A stretch of DNA of 64,000 nt, taken from positions 62,001 to 126,000 of the forward strand of contig JAGMVK010000003.1 in assembly GCA_020747065.1 (NCBI GenBank), in the 5' to 3' direction. A program made the translations under genes and the position numbers. The notes beneath the pieces are model-generated. The model had not been told where the DNA came from, searched no databases, and saw only the letters and a program-made list of their open reading frames with translations. Shown one piece after another: positions 22,679 to 34,855 of the stretch (position 1 is its first letter; the number at the start of each line of letters is the position of its first letter). This stretch comes from Cadophora sp. MPI-SDFR-AT-0126 (lineage: Eukaryota; Ascomycota; Leotiomycetes; Helotiales; Ploettnerulaceae).

Positions 22679-24501
22679 TCACAACTTGAAGTAGCCCGGC
22701 TGCAGCTTCTTAAACACGCCCTGGGGATCATACTTGTTCTGCACAGCCTTCAACCGATCCACATTCGCCTCGCCGTAACCTGCATACACATCTTGGTCCT
22801 GGCTGGCATAATTCATGTAAATGAAGTCATTGTCCAGGCCCATACTCTTTGCCAAGTCGAAGCTTCGGGATGTGAATCTGTTGATCGTATCGAAGACTCT
22901 GGTGTCATCAGCAGCATTTGTCCATCCCCAATTAAGATTCATTACTGCACAAGTCATCAGCATAGGGTTGCGGGATGGTGAATGGGGTGTGACCTACTGG
23001 TAAGTGGTCCATCAGCCACAGATAATCCCAGAGCATTACCTCCATTCTTGGACATCTTGTTGATGATATTAATTGAGAGTGGCTGGAAGGCGAAGAATGG
23101 TACAAGTCCTAGGACGTCAAGCACGGTGCTGGCTTCTTCTGTGAAGATCTTGATGATTGCTTTGAGGAGAGCTGGGTCGTCTTTCAATGTCACAGTCTTG
23201 AATCTGGTTGAAAACTGAGTTAGTAATAGGCGCATATCTCTCTCTCTCGGTTGTGTATCCGCGTAATGGCACTCACGTTTGCCTCGCAAAGGTAGTCTGG
23301 TTCAGCGCCGCAGATAAACTACTCATATTATTGAAGCCCGTCGCATCAGCCAAACTGGGAATCTTGTTCAAGTCCGCAAAGATAGGTGCATCCGCCACCG
23401 GTTTCCCATATGCAGGTCCAGAAACACCTACAAAGCCTCCCAACTGGGCTACATATCCGAAGGCGATATAAAGATGCGCGAAATCATCCGTTGGTGCATC
23501 TGCAACGAACTTTGAGAATGTTTCGGCCAGTGAAGCGTTCTGAGAGAAGTCGTAGAATCTACTTCCGGCCCAGAGCAGACCTTGCTCGAATGTGGCAAGG
23601 TCGAATCTTGATACCAGGCCAAAGTTCACACCTGATCCGCCGCGCAGAGCCCAGTATAGATCGGGGTATGAGGTTGGGGAGGCATTGACGATCCGTCCGT
23701 CTGCGAGGATGACTTCGTAGTTTCGGACATTGTCACACGCCCAGCCAAAGCGGCCTGCAAAGTATGATATACCACCTATTTTCCAGTTAGGTAATTTTCG
23801 ACAAAGGGCACAAGATTACTCACCACCAAGGGTAAGCCCGCCTGTACCAACACCTGCTTCACGGCCACCTACAACTGAGACACCAAGAGGGTCCAGAACC
23901 TGATACACATCATACCAATTGTTGCCCGGACCAACACGCGTTGTCTTGCGGTCATTGCTCAATGTGACCTCGTTAAGCTTCGCCAGGTTTATCAAGATAC
24001 CGTTCTGGATGCTTGAGCCGCCTGCGAATGCTGCATGTCCTCCACTTTTGACAGCAAATGGGCATTGTGTGAGCTTGGAGACCTTGACAGTTGTAGAGAT
24101 ATCTTCCGCGCGTGTGACGTCGATTCGGCATGCGGGCGTTACTTCGGATTGCTGGACTGACCAGTACGGAATGCCTTGGTAATTGGGGGGTGTAGAGATG
24201 GAGACTTTGGCGGGGACTAGGATGGAAAGGAGGGAGCACTATGCCATACAATGGGGTCAGCAAATGTAAGTTTCCAGGGTCTTCGTACAATCAGTTACTT
24301 TGATGGAGTGCTCACAGCGCATTGGCAGTTGTCCAGCCCACTCAACTTCTCAACCTGCGCCTTCACACCTCCACTCAAACTGCCAAATCCAAAGCTGGCT
24401 GGGTTCGACAGCAAGTCGTTCAATGGGACCGACGGAGCTGGACTTGCAGATGCAATTGGCAGCACAGCGAGGACGGCGGCGACGATCTTGAGCCCCATCA
24501 T
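22679..24501 (-). CDS. Secreted FAD-linked oxidoreductase (PCMH/BBE family)
   Basis: Oxidase of the vanillyl-alcohol-oxidase/berberine-bridge type. Exons in transcript order: 24501-24316, 24238-23824, 23775-23277, 23203-22998, 22944-22679; 523 aa in frame with GT...AG introns of 77, 48, 73 and 53 nt. An N-terminal signal peptide is followed by the FAD-binding PCMH domain with CPFAVKSGGHAAFAGGS (the SGGH His is the usual covalent FAD site), GREAGVGTGGLTLGGG, WACDNVRNYEVILADG and YWALRGGSGVNFGLVS. The C-terminal BBE segment reads YMNYASQDQDVYAGYG and ends LQPGYFKL. The position that holds Cys in bicovalent enzymes reads GREAGVG, so single covalent attachment is expected. Substrate is unknown. 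It shares strand and a repeat-bounded island with the laccase, 3.8 kb apart, with no sign of co-regulation. Confidence 0.9.
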
Positions 24502-25026
24502 CTTGTCCGGGTATTCCTCCGATGCGGAGGTGGGGGGACGAGTTCTGACGGAACCAAGGAAAAGAAGGAGGCAGCAATCGGATGATAAAGAAACAAAACA
24601 ACCCTATCCTTGCTTACCGGTTCCTGACATCCCGATCTCTTGGAACGCGGACCGTACGAAATGGGACGAGCTGCAGTTGAAATCACGTACAAATTAAAAT
24701 GAGGCGGCGCGGGCGGGTTTCTCACCCGCATCATGCTAGTGATGTCTTGTCTTGGACCCTTTAGAGTTGTACTTCTATTGGTTCCCGCTACGGTAACGTC
24801 CATCCCTGCGTGCCGAAAAAACCGGTGTGCCGAAAAATATAACAGGTACTTGGATAACATGTCAAACTTTCTACACATGTCGACGTCTCCTAAACTTTTG
24901 TATAAGTCGTGTTCCATGGCCACCCTTAAACATTCCAAACCCCTTTCACCCGAAAATTACCTTCACATTATTGCCCTCGCGCTTAATTTTTAGAGCATAT
25001 CTATCTTATATTGAGCGATTTGTGGA
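24502..25026. other. 5' flank of FAD oxidase gene
   Basis: Promoter region of the oxidase, then mixed sequence up to the MITE. Open frames here overlap each other and show no domains. Confidence 0.35.
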
Positions 25027-25028
25027 TA

Positions 25029-25461
25029 ACGTGGTTTATCACCGAGTCGGACATATCACCGAGTCGGACAAAAAATTTACATACAAAAAACGTCCGTGCC
25101 ACCCTAAACAACTTCTTTAATTATTAATAAAATTACTTAAAATTTAGATCTTGATTTATTTATAATATAAAAGAACATCTTATAATTCAAAATTTTCAAA
25201 ATTATTAATTACTTATTATATAATTAAGATAACGCTAATTTTAATCCTTGTAATTTATCTTTTTATTAATATCTTTTTATTTATTAATAGAATTTATATC
25301 AAACTTGAAATATAAAATATTTATTTATTAAATTTATTATATAAAAATTATTTAAGCTTTTTATTAATAATTAAAGAAGTTGTCTAGGGTGCACGGACGT
25401 TTTTTGTATGTAAATTTTTTGTCCGACTCGGTGATATGTCCGACTCGGTGATAAACCACGT
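25029..25461. mobile_element. 433-bp MITE with long inverted repeats, TA target duplication
   Basis: About 102-bp terminal inverted repeats (25029-25130 and 25360-25461) begin ACGTGGTTTATCACCGAG and differ by about one indel and one transition. TA dinucleotides lie at 25027-25028 and 25462-25463. Each arm holds the 15-mer ATCACCGAGTCGGAC twice in tandem, as expected for paired transposase-binding sites. The AT-rich core has no coding capacity. Mobilisation by a Tc1/mariner/pogo-type transposase is inferred from TA targeting. Confidence 0.85.
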
Positions 25462-25637
25462 TACCATTTTTAAAAAATACTATCACGTGAAACGCTCTGA
25501 TTCGTTATACCTTTGCGGACCGTGCGGAGGCAGGAACACGAAAATCTTTGGTTTACACGTCCGTAACTATCCGCAAATAACCGCAACCCTTCTTTCCTTT
25601 AGAAAATATTTTTGATTTGATTAAAATCGTACTAAGA

Positions 25638-28600
25638 ATGGACGCTTCTCCTCCTCCCTTTTGTACAGCGTGTAATTAGTACCGACCCGCGGAAGACTTT
25701 CGAACTAATCGACAAGGTGCACGGTATAATACGTGTTACAGGCATCGCGTACGTCCGCAAAGACGCGTCTACGGGTTATTACTGACCTGTTTCTTAGGGA
25801 AACACAGCTTCACGGCTTCCTCTGGGCGAATTGGACCCTAATGCTCCTCGACAGACACGTAGCGGCTCAGTTGCGGCTCTTCCGGATAATCCTTGACCTG
25901 TAAAACGTCGCCGGCGGACGAAGGCTGAAATAGAAGCTGCTAGAGCGGCCGCACAGAATCCTCCTCCTCCAGCAATTCTAGCGCCTGCAGATGCCCCCCT
26001 TGCAATATCTCTTCCTGCGGCTCCTGCGGTCGTTTTACCGGTCCTTCAAGAGCTGATTCCGTTTGGATTCCGGTCCGTTTTCACTCTTACGGAGCCGCTA
26101 GACGTTGGGCCGATGACACATAAGTGCACACATTGCGACGCTCTACACTGGATCGGCGAGCAGAGACCTGGCGGAGAGTTTGAGCTCTGTTGTAAGAAGG
26201 GAGACGTAGATTTAGACCTTTTACGGCCACCGCCGCCAGTTCTATAGAGGCTCTTGAACGGTACGGATCCGCGAAGTGCCAGTTTCCGCCGGGATATCCG
26301 TAAATATAATTCTGCGTTAGCATTTAAGTTCGCAAACACTAGGAAAGAAGACCGTATTGATTTAACGCGTGGTCTTACGACTTTTACGGCCTATAGAGAG
26401 ATATACTACCTTTAGGGCCCCTTAGTTCCCGGCTCGTAAGACCGCCCTGCCTTTGCTTAACTGTTTTTTTATAATCCTGATTATGCGGCTGATATACGAT
26501 TAGAACGTAATCCGCAGCTTAATTCAACGATTCTTCGCGATTTACACGAGATAATTACAGAGGAAAATCCATTTATCGGTATCTATAAGACTGCCCGGGA
26601 ACAGTTACGGACGCTTAACGGGTATTTTCGGATACTCTTGAGTCCGCAAATGCGTTTAGTGATTCAAACCGGAGCAGATTAACGACAAGAGAACCTCCCT
26701 GTCGTCGACGAGCTTACGGGAATCTTACCTGACGAGTACAACGACGCCAGCCGACGGGATATAATTCTTGCGGTCCGCGAGCTAGGCCGTAACAAGCTAC
26801 TTCTTCACCGCGTACCTATAACCTCCGCTGCATATATGCCTCTACACTACGTCCTCCTCTTTCCGTACGGCGAATACAGGTGAAACTAGTCAATGGAGCT
26901 CTTAGATCGGCGAAATACCCGTAAATAACTACGGCTAAGTCAACAACTGTTTTACAGGTTTCGGCTACACGTAAGGGACCGCGAACAGTCCGCACTCTTT
27001 TAGGCAAACCGCCTCTTTCAACAATATGTCGTTAACGCCTATATTACCTATGAAATAATACGGCTCGATTGGTTACGGACGAATTAGACGAAAATCTGTG
27101 CGGACGTGTATAATAGTCTTACGGACGCTTTGATTCGGGAAGATATTAGAGAAATTAGTAGTTTAAGCCGGCGTCACGTACTTCCCTCTTCTTTTATTAG
27201 TGGCGATTATTTTATATAACAGTTATTTCAAGATCTATAGCGATAGTTCGCTTTTTCAGACGACCTACGCTTTTTATTACTTTTACAGCCAATCCGCAGT
27301 AGCCGAAAATCGTCCGCGAATGCGAAAAGAACACATAACAAGCTATAGATCAGCCTGATATTATCTCGCGCGTGTTTCACTTAAAGATTGTTAAGTTACT
27401 AGGCGATATTAGAAGAGGTCTCTTTAGGAAACATCTAGCTCACGTGTATACTATTAAATATTAAAAGCGTAGTTTACCTCATTTACACCTTCTTTTATAA
27501 GTTACAAATCCAAGTAATTATCTAACGCCAGAAAAGGTTAACAAGATCATATCTACAGAGATTCTGGACGAGATTACGGATCCTACGGGCAAGTTACGGG
27601 AGCTAGTTCTCATATATATGCTTCACGGCCCTTGCGGAAAAGACTTCCCTACCTCTCTGTGTATAGCCTATAAGTTCAGCAACAGTCCGTTAACGTATCA
27701 GAAACATTTTCCGAAGGAGTTGAAATCGGCAACAGTGATTCGAGAAAACAAGTACCCAGAATATTAACAGACAGGCGAATCGCGGACATTTACAGTCCGG
27801 AAAGGCAACCGGGAGGTTACTGTAGACAACAGCTGGATTATCCCGTATAATCCGTACCTCCTCAACAAGTACCAATCACATATTAATATCGAGATATATA
27901 GTTTAGTTTAAGCCGTCAAGTATATTTATAAGTACGTATACAAAGGTACGGACCGTACGACTCTTACAGTCTCAAATACGGACGACGAGATCACCCTTAC
28001 GTTCAAGCGCGGTACGTAAGTCCTCCAGAGGCAATCTAGCGGTTATTCGAGTTTCCCACCCACCAGGAGTTTCCGCCCGTACAACACTTAGCGGTCCACT
28101 TAAAGGGAGAGCAACCCGTATACTTTGCGGACAACCTGTCGACTCAAGAAGTAGCTGAAAAGCGAGATGCGGCCCGTTCTACGTTAATAGGTTATTTTAA
28201 GTACAATACGGACCACCCGGACGATACTACATACCTCTATTCAGAGTTTCCGGCCTATTTTGTATAGAATCAAGGCACCCGTAAATGGACCCGCCGCAAG
28301 AGGGGGAAGAATCGGATTAGCCGCATGTACCATTATAGCCCGATTTTGAGTAAGTGTTTCTACTTACGGCTACTTCTTACGGTCGTTCAGTAAGCAAAAT
28401 CGTTTAAGTAATTATACCAGGTTCAAGGCGTTACGTACGAGACATATAAGGCCGCCTGTATCGCGCACGGATTAGCTAATAACGACTAGGAATAGTACTA
28501 TTATTTCGACGAAGCTATCCTCTTTACTCCTACGGCTAGTTTGCGGATATTATTCTTAACTGGATTACGTCAACAGGAGATTACGGATCCGCAAGCTGTT

Positions 28601-29200
28601 TAGGATAGGTATAAAGTTCGTTTTTGCGACGATCTCCCTCACAAGTTACAAGAGAGAAGAGGCTCTCCCGGTTTCCCCTTACTATTAATCGATCTTTACT
28701 TTAATTACGGCCTATTTCTGCTTACTAGCGGGCTTACGGATCAGTAGGTATCTCTTCCGGACCTTAGTCTACCGCGTTAAGTTTAGGATTGGAGCCGTAA
28801 ACACGCCGAGTGGACTGCTAGAGCTTAAGGTAACGATTTCGCTTCTCGCGCGCTGAATATAAGAGATCAGTTGAATACGGACTAACTAGCGGCCTTTACG
28901 GAGATCACTACTACTATTAATACGGACCCACAAACTGCTTACTTCTACGTATAAGACTAAGAAGGTTCTGAAAAGACGTTTCTCTATAAGACGCTATATT
29001 ACTACTATCGTGGATAAGGAAAAACAGTCCTCTACGTTGCTTCTACAGGTATTGCGGCCCTATTATTACCTAACGGATGTACGTCTCACTCGCAATTCAA
29101 GATTCCGTTAGATTTACACGAGTGGTCCGTAAGTAGTATCACTCGGCAGAGTACTCTTGGCACGTTACTCCGCGACATAGATTTAATTATCTGGGACGAG
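25638..29200 (+). pseudogene. Helitron RepHel protein (Rep/PIF1-like helicase), degenerate and truncated
   Basis: Rolling-circle transposon protein. From ATG 25638 a Cys-rich start (FCTACN, RYNTCYRHR) leads into the Helitron N-domain (LPVVDELTGILPDEYNDAS, MPLHYVLLFPYGE near 26830), the diagnostic KYIYKYVYKG block (27919-27948) and the helicase: YRGxGKTVLY near 29005, ASTGIAALLLPNGCTSHSQF, and DLIIWDE at 29180-29200. Many in-frame TAG/TAA codons and several frame changes are present, with CpA-poor, TpA-rich composition fitting RIP. The reading stops directly after the Walker B WDE at a telomere-like tract, so about the last 400 residues of helicase are gone. The 5' end of the element was not identified. 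Confidence 0.85.
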
Positions 29201-29204
29201 GTGC

Positions 29205-29222
29205 TTAGGGTTTAGGGTTAGG
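29205..29222 (+). repeat. Interstitial telomere-like tract
   Basis: TTAGGG, TTTAGGG, TTAGG in tandem, then TTC and a CAT trinucleotide run (29225-29242). It begins 5 nt after the truncated Helitron helicase. The G-rich strand points right. Confidence 0.75.
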
Positions 29223-29580
29223 TTCATCATCATCATCATCAAGGGGAGGGGTTTATTATTGCCCTTCGAGGACACCAAATTCCGCCAAATTTCACTTCGA
29301 CCTACAATGGGCTGCCGTAGTCATCCCCACTAAGGTAATTGCGCTCCAACCCGGAACAGCTCTCCTACCTATGAGTGATATTAAACCTCCACTCAATTGC
29401 AAACGCGATTAGCTTCGCCATCCGCTGTGCCAATCTTCCCCAGTCACCCAGCAAGACTATACTAGCGCCTCGGCCCACGCCCGCGCACGCGGCTCATGTC
29501 TTCATCAACGCACTGTCGGACGCGACGCGTCTCTGGTAGACCTTTTAAACGCACACACATCTCACAGAGTCATGTCCTAG
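29223..29580. other. Non-RIPed island between telomere-like tract and subtelomeric relic
   Basis: After the CAT run comes about 330 bp of ordinary composition (about half G+C) with no stop-rich degradation and no recognised gene. It is sharply different from the TA-rich DNA on its right. Confidence 0.5.
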
Positions 29581-29589
29581 GATGCTATG

Positions 29590-32500
29590 ACTTTCCGGTC
29601 GTAGTCCCTTAGAGAGGGTATTATTTATCTTCCTGAATTTGGTACCCTCTTCTGCACTAAGTATAACTCCGCTATACTGTCTCGCGAACTTAAGAACTAC
29701 TTATATCTTAACTAAGATTATAAGCTATTGCTAGTAATATAGCAGCTTATCTTTAACGCTACCTAGGTTATTCGCTCCTAGCTGAAGGCGACACTCGTGG
29801 AGCTGGCGGTCCCTCCCCACGACTCTGAGCCTCTCCTCTTCCTACTCATCCTTAATAGCATGTAGTGTCGTGCTTATCCGTACCTATAAGGCATGCGGAA
29901 GGAAGATAGTGTTCTAAAGGTACACGTCGAGAAGGAGTACTCGAAGATACTGGGCCAAAAGTAGTAGGACACTATTAAGGAGGTGAGGGTTTAGAGGTAG
30001 GTGAATAACACGCGCGGTACCTACTAGATCGTTAGTAGCGTTATATAGTCTAGAACACTACTAGCACCGAAAATAGCTTATAAACGAGTAATTAAAGTAA
30101 TAGAGGCGGAAGAGAACGTGGAATAAGAGGAAGATAAGAGACTAAACTAGTAAGAAAATAATACTAAGAATTAAGATAAGAGTACGCTATAGCTTAAGTA
30201 TTATATAAAGTAATTAACAAGGTTCAAGGGTAGGCTACTTAATATCCTTACTATTACTAAGAAGCCGCCCTCTGCTTTACCTAAAAGCCGGCGCGCTAGG
30301 CTAACTGCAGAAACATATTATAGCGTTATAATATAATAGGACAGATAGTTCGAAGAGAGGCTTTATACTATTATAGTAGTACTGCAGCAAATACTTAAGT
30401 AATGCCTATCCACCTTAGATACAATAAAGACACTAGTTGCGTATTAGATTAATAGTATTAATAATAGTTACTATACTAATGCATTTAAGTAATATCAGCG
30501 ACAGAGTTCTTTAGATAAGTACTTCTATACTTGGAAATAGCTCGTCTCTTATCTCTTCCGTGTGTATTACTTTAACTAATGCAATAAAGATACGGTTTAT
30601 AGCCGGGTATACTCGGAAGAAGTAGCTGAATAACTGATTATAGCTTAGGAGCTTAAGCTAACAGATAATAGTACTCGTGATACTTTAGTAGTATAACTAT
30701 TTAATATATTAATTAATTTTCTTATAACCTTATACTTAGGTAGTAATTATAAGAATTACATAATAATGTACTTTATTAGAGTCTTAGGGATTAATAAGAA
30801 GACGCATTTCTGAAAGGCGCTATACGACTTCACTACTATTCTTACTGAGCTAGTATAGATATCGCAACTACTCTTTTTAGAGTATACTCTACTAGAGAGA
30901 GCTTACGCAGGTTTAACTAGCCCTAACTAGCTAGAAGTATTGCGAACCTAGTCCCCTAACCCTCTAGGTAAGCTCTATTATATCAGGATAAAGTATATCT
31001 AATATAGGAGCCTATACCCACTAGATATAATACTAGACCTGCTCTTTAAGAGTAACGAACTAAGGTTACAGGAAGGAAAGAAGATTATAGCTACGTAGCG
31101 GATAACTAAGGAAGTAGATAATACCCTAGTTCTGGAAATACTAAAGAAGAGTATAACGCTTATAATAAAGAACTTCTATTAGATAAGAGTAAATATTGTT
31201 TTAGTTATAAAGGAGATAGTAGAGTAGTTAATATATAGTCTTAAACTAAATACTAACTTTAATCAGATCTATAATAATCTAGTTAATTAGAATATCAAAT
31301 ATTTATTTATAATAAATAAATATAATAATCTCTAGAAAGTATTTTATACTCTAAGAATAGCGGCTACGTTAGTTAAGAGCCCTTACTATCTTATAAATAA
31401 GAAGTTCTAGTACTAAGTTAGCTACTACTAGGAGTATCTCCGTAATATAGATATCTTAGTTCGGAGCCTTTTTACCGCGGTCCATCTTATCTTTAGTCTT
31501 CCGGGACACGGGACCGAGATTAATCTAGTTATATAAGCGAATTCTCAAGAGCATATTAGGAATATTTACGTACGATATAGGACTATACTTATAATAATAA
31601 ATAACTCTAAGCTTAAAAGTTCAATTGGGAAGCCTTTTTAGGTTATGTATATAGTTCTAAAATCTATTACTTATCTTCTCTTTCTATATATTATATATAT
31701 CAGACCCTTTGCAGACTCGCTCTAGAAGATATCCGCTCTATAAAATACCGAGAGAATTACGTACCTATATATATTATACTACTTATTACATAAGTACTTT
31801 AGTGCTATAGATAGGAGCTTAGCTCTTTATAATCTAATAAATACCTTATCTATACCTATAAAGATCGAACTTTACTAGTAAGCCTTTATTACTATTGTAA
31901 AGGAGTATTTAGAGAATACTATTAAAGATATTAATCTATAAAAGTTATTTTTTATAGTAGAGTAGATTAGTATATAGTAATGCACGTATAATATACGTAC
32001 CTATAGGAATATATATACTAGATCATTAGATATACTTACAAGGCTTATTAAAGACTTGATTATATAGTACCTATATAATTTAATTAAGTAATATATATTC
32101 AGAGACCTGGAAAGGATAGTAGAGCTCGGGCGTTATCACTAAGCTAAAGCGGAGAGCTCTTATAAGTAAAAGAAAGCACTGAAGGAGCTTAATATTAATG
32201 TAGCAAGGAAAAAATAAAGAAAAGTAAATGGCCCTTAGTCTAGTTTTGATATATTATCCTCTTCATAACTACTTAACTTATACCCGTTACACTATATAAT
32301 TATTTATGCCTAGCTAGCTACATTAGCGTAGTATTACGTGAGTATAAGGGCTCTAAAGCAATATTCCAATAAAGTGTCATTTATACCGCTAAAGATAGAA
32401 CTCTACTAATAAGCTGCCATCGCTATTATAAAGAAATATATGGAGAATCCCATTAAAATACTTAATCTATAAGAACTATTGACTATAAAAGAGCAGATTA

Positions 32501-33700
32501 GTACATAGTAATACATGTATAATGTATAAACCTACAAAAACAGTTATACTAGATTATTAGGGATATCTATAAGGCTTATAAAAGATTTAATTTTATAGTA
32601 TTTATATAATTTAATTAAGTAGTATATATTTAGGGATCTGGAAAGGATAGTGGAGCTTAGTTATAAGGTTCAAGTTATAGAAAAGGAGTTTAGTAGATAA
32701 AAGAAACTATTAAAAGAGCGTGATATTAATATAATAGGAAGAAAATAGCTAAGAATAGATAACAAGTAATGTATCTGAATCTGCTTCAAAAATATACTCC
32801 TATAAAAGGCGACGCTCGCGGAGTATAAAAAGAAGGGTTTTTAATATCTAGATAACTTCTAGAAGGATTATTAAGTTAATAAAAAAGTAGCTTACGCAAG
32901 CGATACTAAGAAAAGACTATATATCTCTTTAAAGTCTTTTAATGTATATATAGGTTTTTTAGAATACCTGATATTTAGAGAGAATATAGAGTGTATTATA
33001 GGTTTTATCCGGGTAGAGTAGCTATAATCTTATAAAGAGATTCTCAAGTTTAATCCTAATAAAGACTTACTTAGTCCGTTCTATAACCTAAGCGCACTGC
33101 TATTCTTAGGCTTAGTTAAAGTATACTAAGTTCAGTATTAAGGGTACTAGTAGCGGAATATCCTTATAAGTACGATTACTAAGTAAATTTCACCTAGCTC
33201 TACTGTTTTTAATATACCTAATACGCTATTAGATAGATAATATTAAGAGATCTTACTAAGCCTAAACCTAGAAGAGTTTAGTAAGTAGTCCCAGACCTAC
33301 TAGTATTTTCTAGCTCGGAATCTTTACTAGTAACTAATTCTCCTTTAGCACTTGAAGTAGAAGTAATCTAGTACCTTTAGCCTAGGCCTGCTCCTTCCTA
33401 TAAACTAGAAGTAGAATATAAAGTAATACTTAATAGATGTTAATATAGCAACGTGGAGCTAGTTTATGGACCAGCTTTATCTTATTTACTCTAACCTCTA
33501 TAAACTAGCTTCAGCGCTCTACGACTATAAACGTACTATTATAAATTATTAGATTCTACTACTACTATTAGAAATAGAGATCCAGTGTATAATAGACCTG
33601 AATATACTTACGACTAAAGAAATTAGATATCTAATTTTAATAAAAGCTAAGGAAGGAAGGAGAATTATGAAGTTTTACGTTCTAGTAATATTATATAAAA
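29590..33700 (+). pseudogene. DUF3505/C2H2-type subtelomeric (TLH-associated) gene relic, plus strand
   Basis: Heavily TA-mutated but readable in order: N-terminal C2H2-like region YLPEFGTLFCTKYNSAIL (about 29625), PPHDSEPLLFLLIL (about 29815), YFYTWKQLV-like block (about 30520), then LPGHGTEI (31498-31521) followed by NIYVRYRTI, SIGKPF and the LYIIYIRPFADSL block (about 31560-31730). I know these from fungal subtelomeric helicase-associated proteins. No helicase motifs are recognised after the block; instead a 356-bp segment is duplicated (31861-32216 and 32391-32746). Dozens of stops make it certainly non-functional. The right end is approximate. The family name rests on motif memory, not on a search. 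Confidence 0.6.
31861..32746 (+). repeat. Diverged direct duplication (two 356-bp copies)
   Basis: Copies 31861-32216 and 32391-32746 align colinearly at an offset of about 530 bp, with mainly transition differences. Both encode the same segment of the subtelomeric relic (blocks like IELYxxAFITIVKEYLEN). The duplication therefore predates much of the point mutation. Confidence 0.7.
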
Positions 33701-34855
33701 TTAAGTAAGGCACGAACTTTTATCTCTACTTTATAAGGGATCGTAATAAGAAAACCTTAAGGAATTAATTAAGGAATTAATCAAGGGAAGTAAATTTTTG
33801 AATTACCCACGTACTCTTAAGAATATAATATCTTCTTATAAACTTAAGGGGCGAGGTATTTAAGGGAGAATAAAGTTCGAAGAAGATATATAAAAATATG
33901 TTTAAAGTTTAAACTTAATCTTAAACTTAAAGGGAATTATTATGATTTCAAAGTATCGCGACTTTTATAAAAGGACGCGATAGATACGTGTTTTAACGTG
34001 TCTTAAGATAAGTTTGATTAATCCTTTTCTTAAATAGCGACCTTAAACAAGAGAATTAAGTGTTACGCGGGGTTTTATTAGTAGAATAATAAAAAGTAAT
34101 AGTAAATAATTAATTACTTAGACTAGATAAGAAAGAAGAGAGAGAAAGTAGCGTATATTTAAATAAGTTTAAAGATCTTAGATTATAAATAATTAATATA
34201 AGCTTTTTCTTACTATTTTAAAAGAATTAATAAATCTCTAAAAAGTAGTAGTAATATAATAATAGTTTTAGTGAAGGGTTATATTACTACCCTACATTAG
34301 TAACTATATATTATAATATCTTACTTTATAATTCTAATATCTTTTGATTTTTAATAATTATTACTTAAATATAATAAACTTCTTTTATAACTTCCGACAC
34401 TTAGTCTTCTTAATATTTCTTTAGTTATTAAGTTTAAATAATAATTATAATATTACTTTTACAATTATTACTAAGGCTTAAGGTAATAGCTAGATTTTAA
34501 TAAGGTATAGCTTATACTACTATTATTAATATAGCTAATTAATATTAGTAGCTATTATCGATATAATTAATTAATATAAGTATTACTATGTAATTCTTAT
34601 AAAGCTAAGACTAGTGGCCCGCTACTGCTACAGCTAATCAGTATAAGTATTACTGTGAAGGAGTAGAGTAGTGCCGTTAAGTGCACAGTAAATAGGGGAG
34701 TAACTCGCGCGTGGACTAATCAGGCAATGGAAGTGAGAGGAAGAAGATGATGATTACTAGTCTAGCGGCGCCGACCTATCTATCTACAGCCGGAACGGAA
34801 AAACAAAAACCCTTGTAGTGGGCCTTCGACCCTACTACACTATCTGTACCCCCCT
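33701..34855. other. TA-rich spacer between opposed subtelomeric relics
   Basis: Strongly TA-rich to about 34580, then 280 bp of more normal composition up to the truncated helicase relic. No coding motif was recognised in either strand. Confidence 0.35.

Noticed and set aside
16078..24501. Secondary-metabolite cluster
   Set aside because: Only two oxidases are present; no polyketide, peptide or terpene synthase, and the Zn2Cys6 regulator is 13 kb away beyond dead genes and transposons.
32760..33700. Possible separate gene relic (blocks like SPFYNLSALLFLGLVKVY)
   Set aside because: I could not match it to any family; kept within the approximate extent of the subtelomeric relic and not annotated separately.
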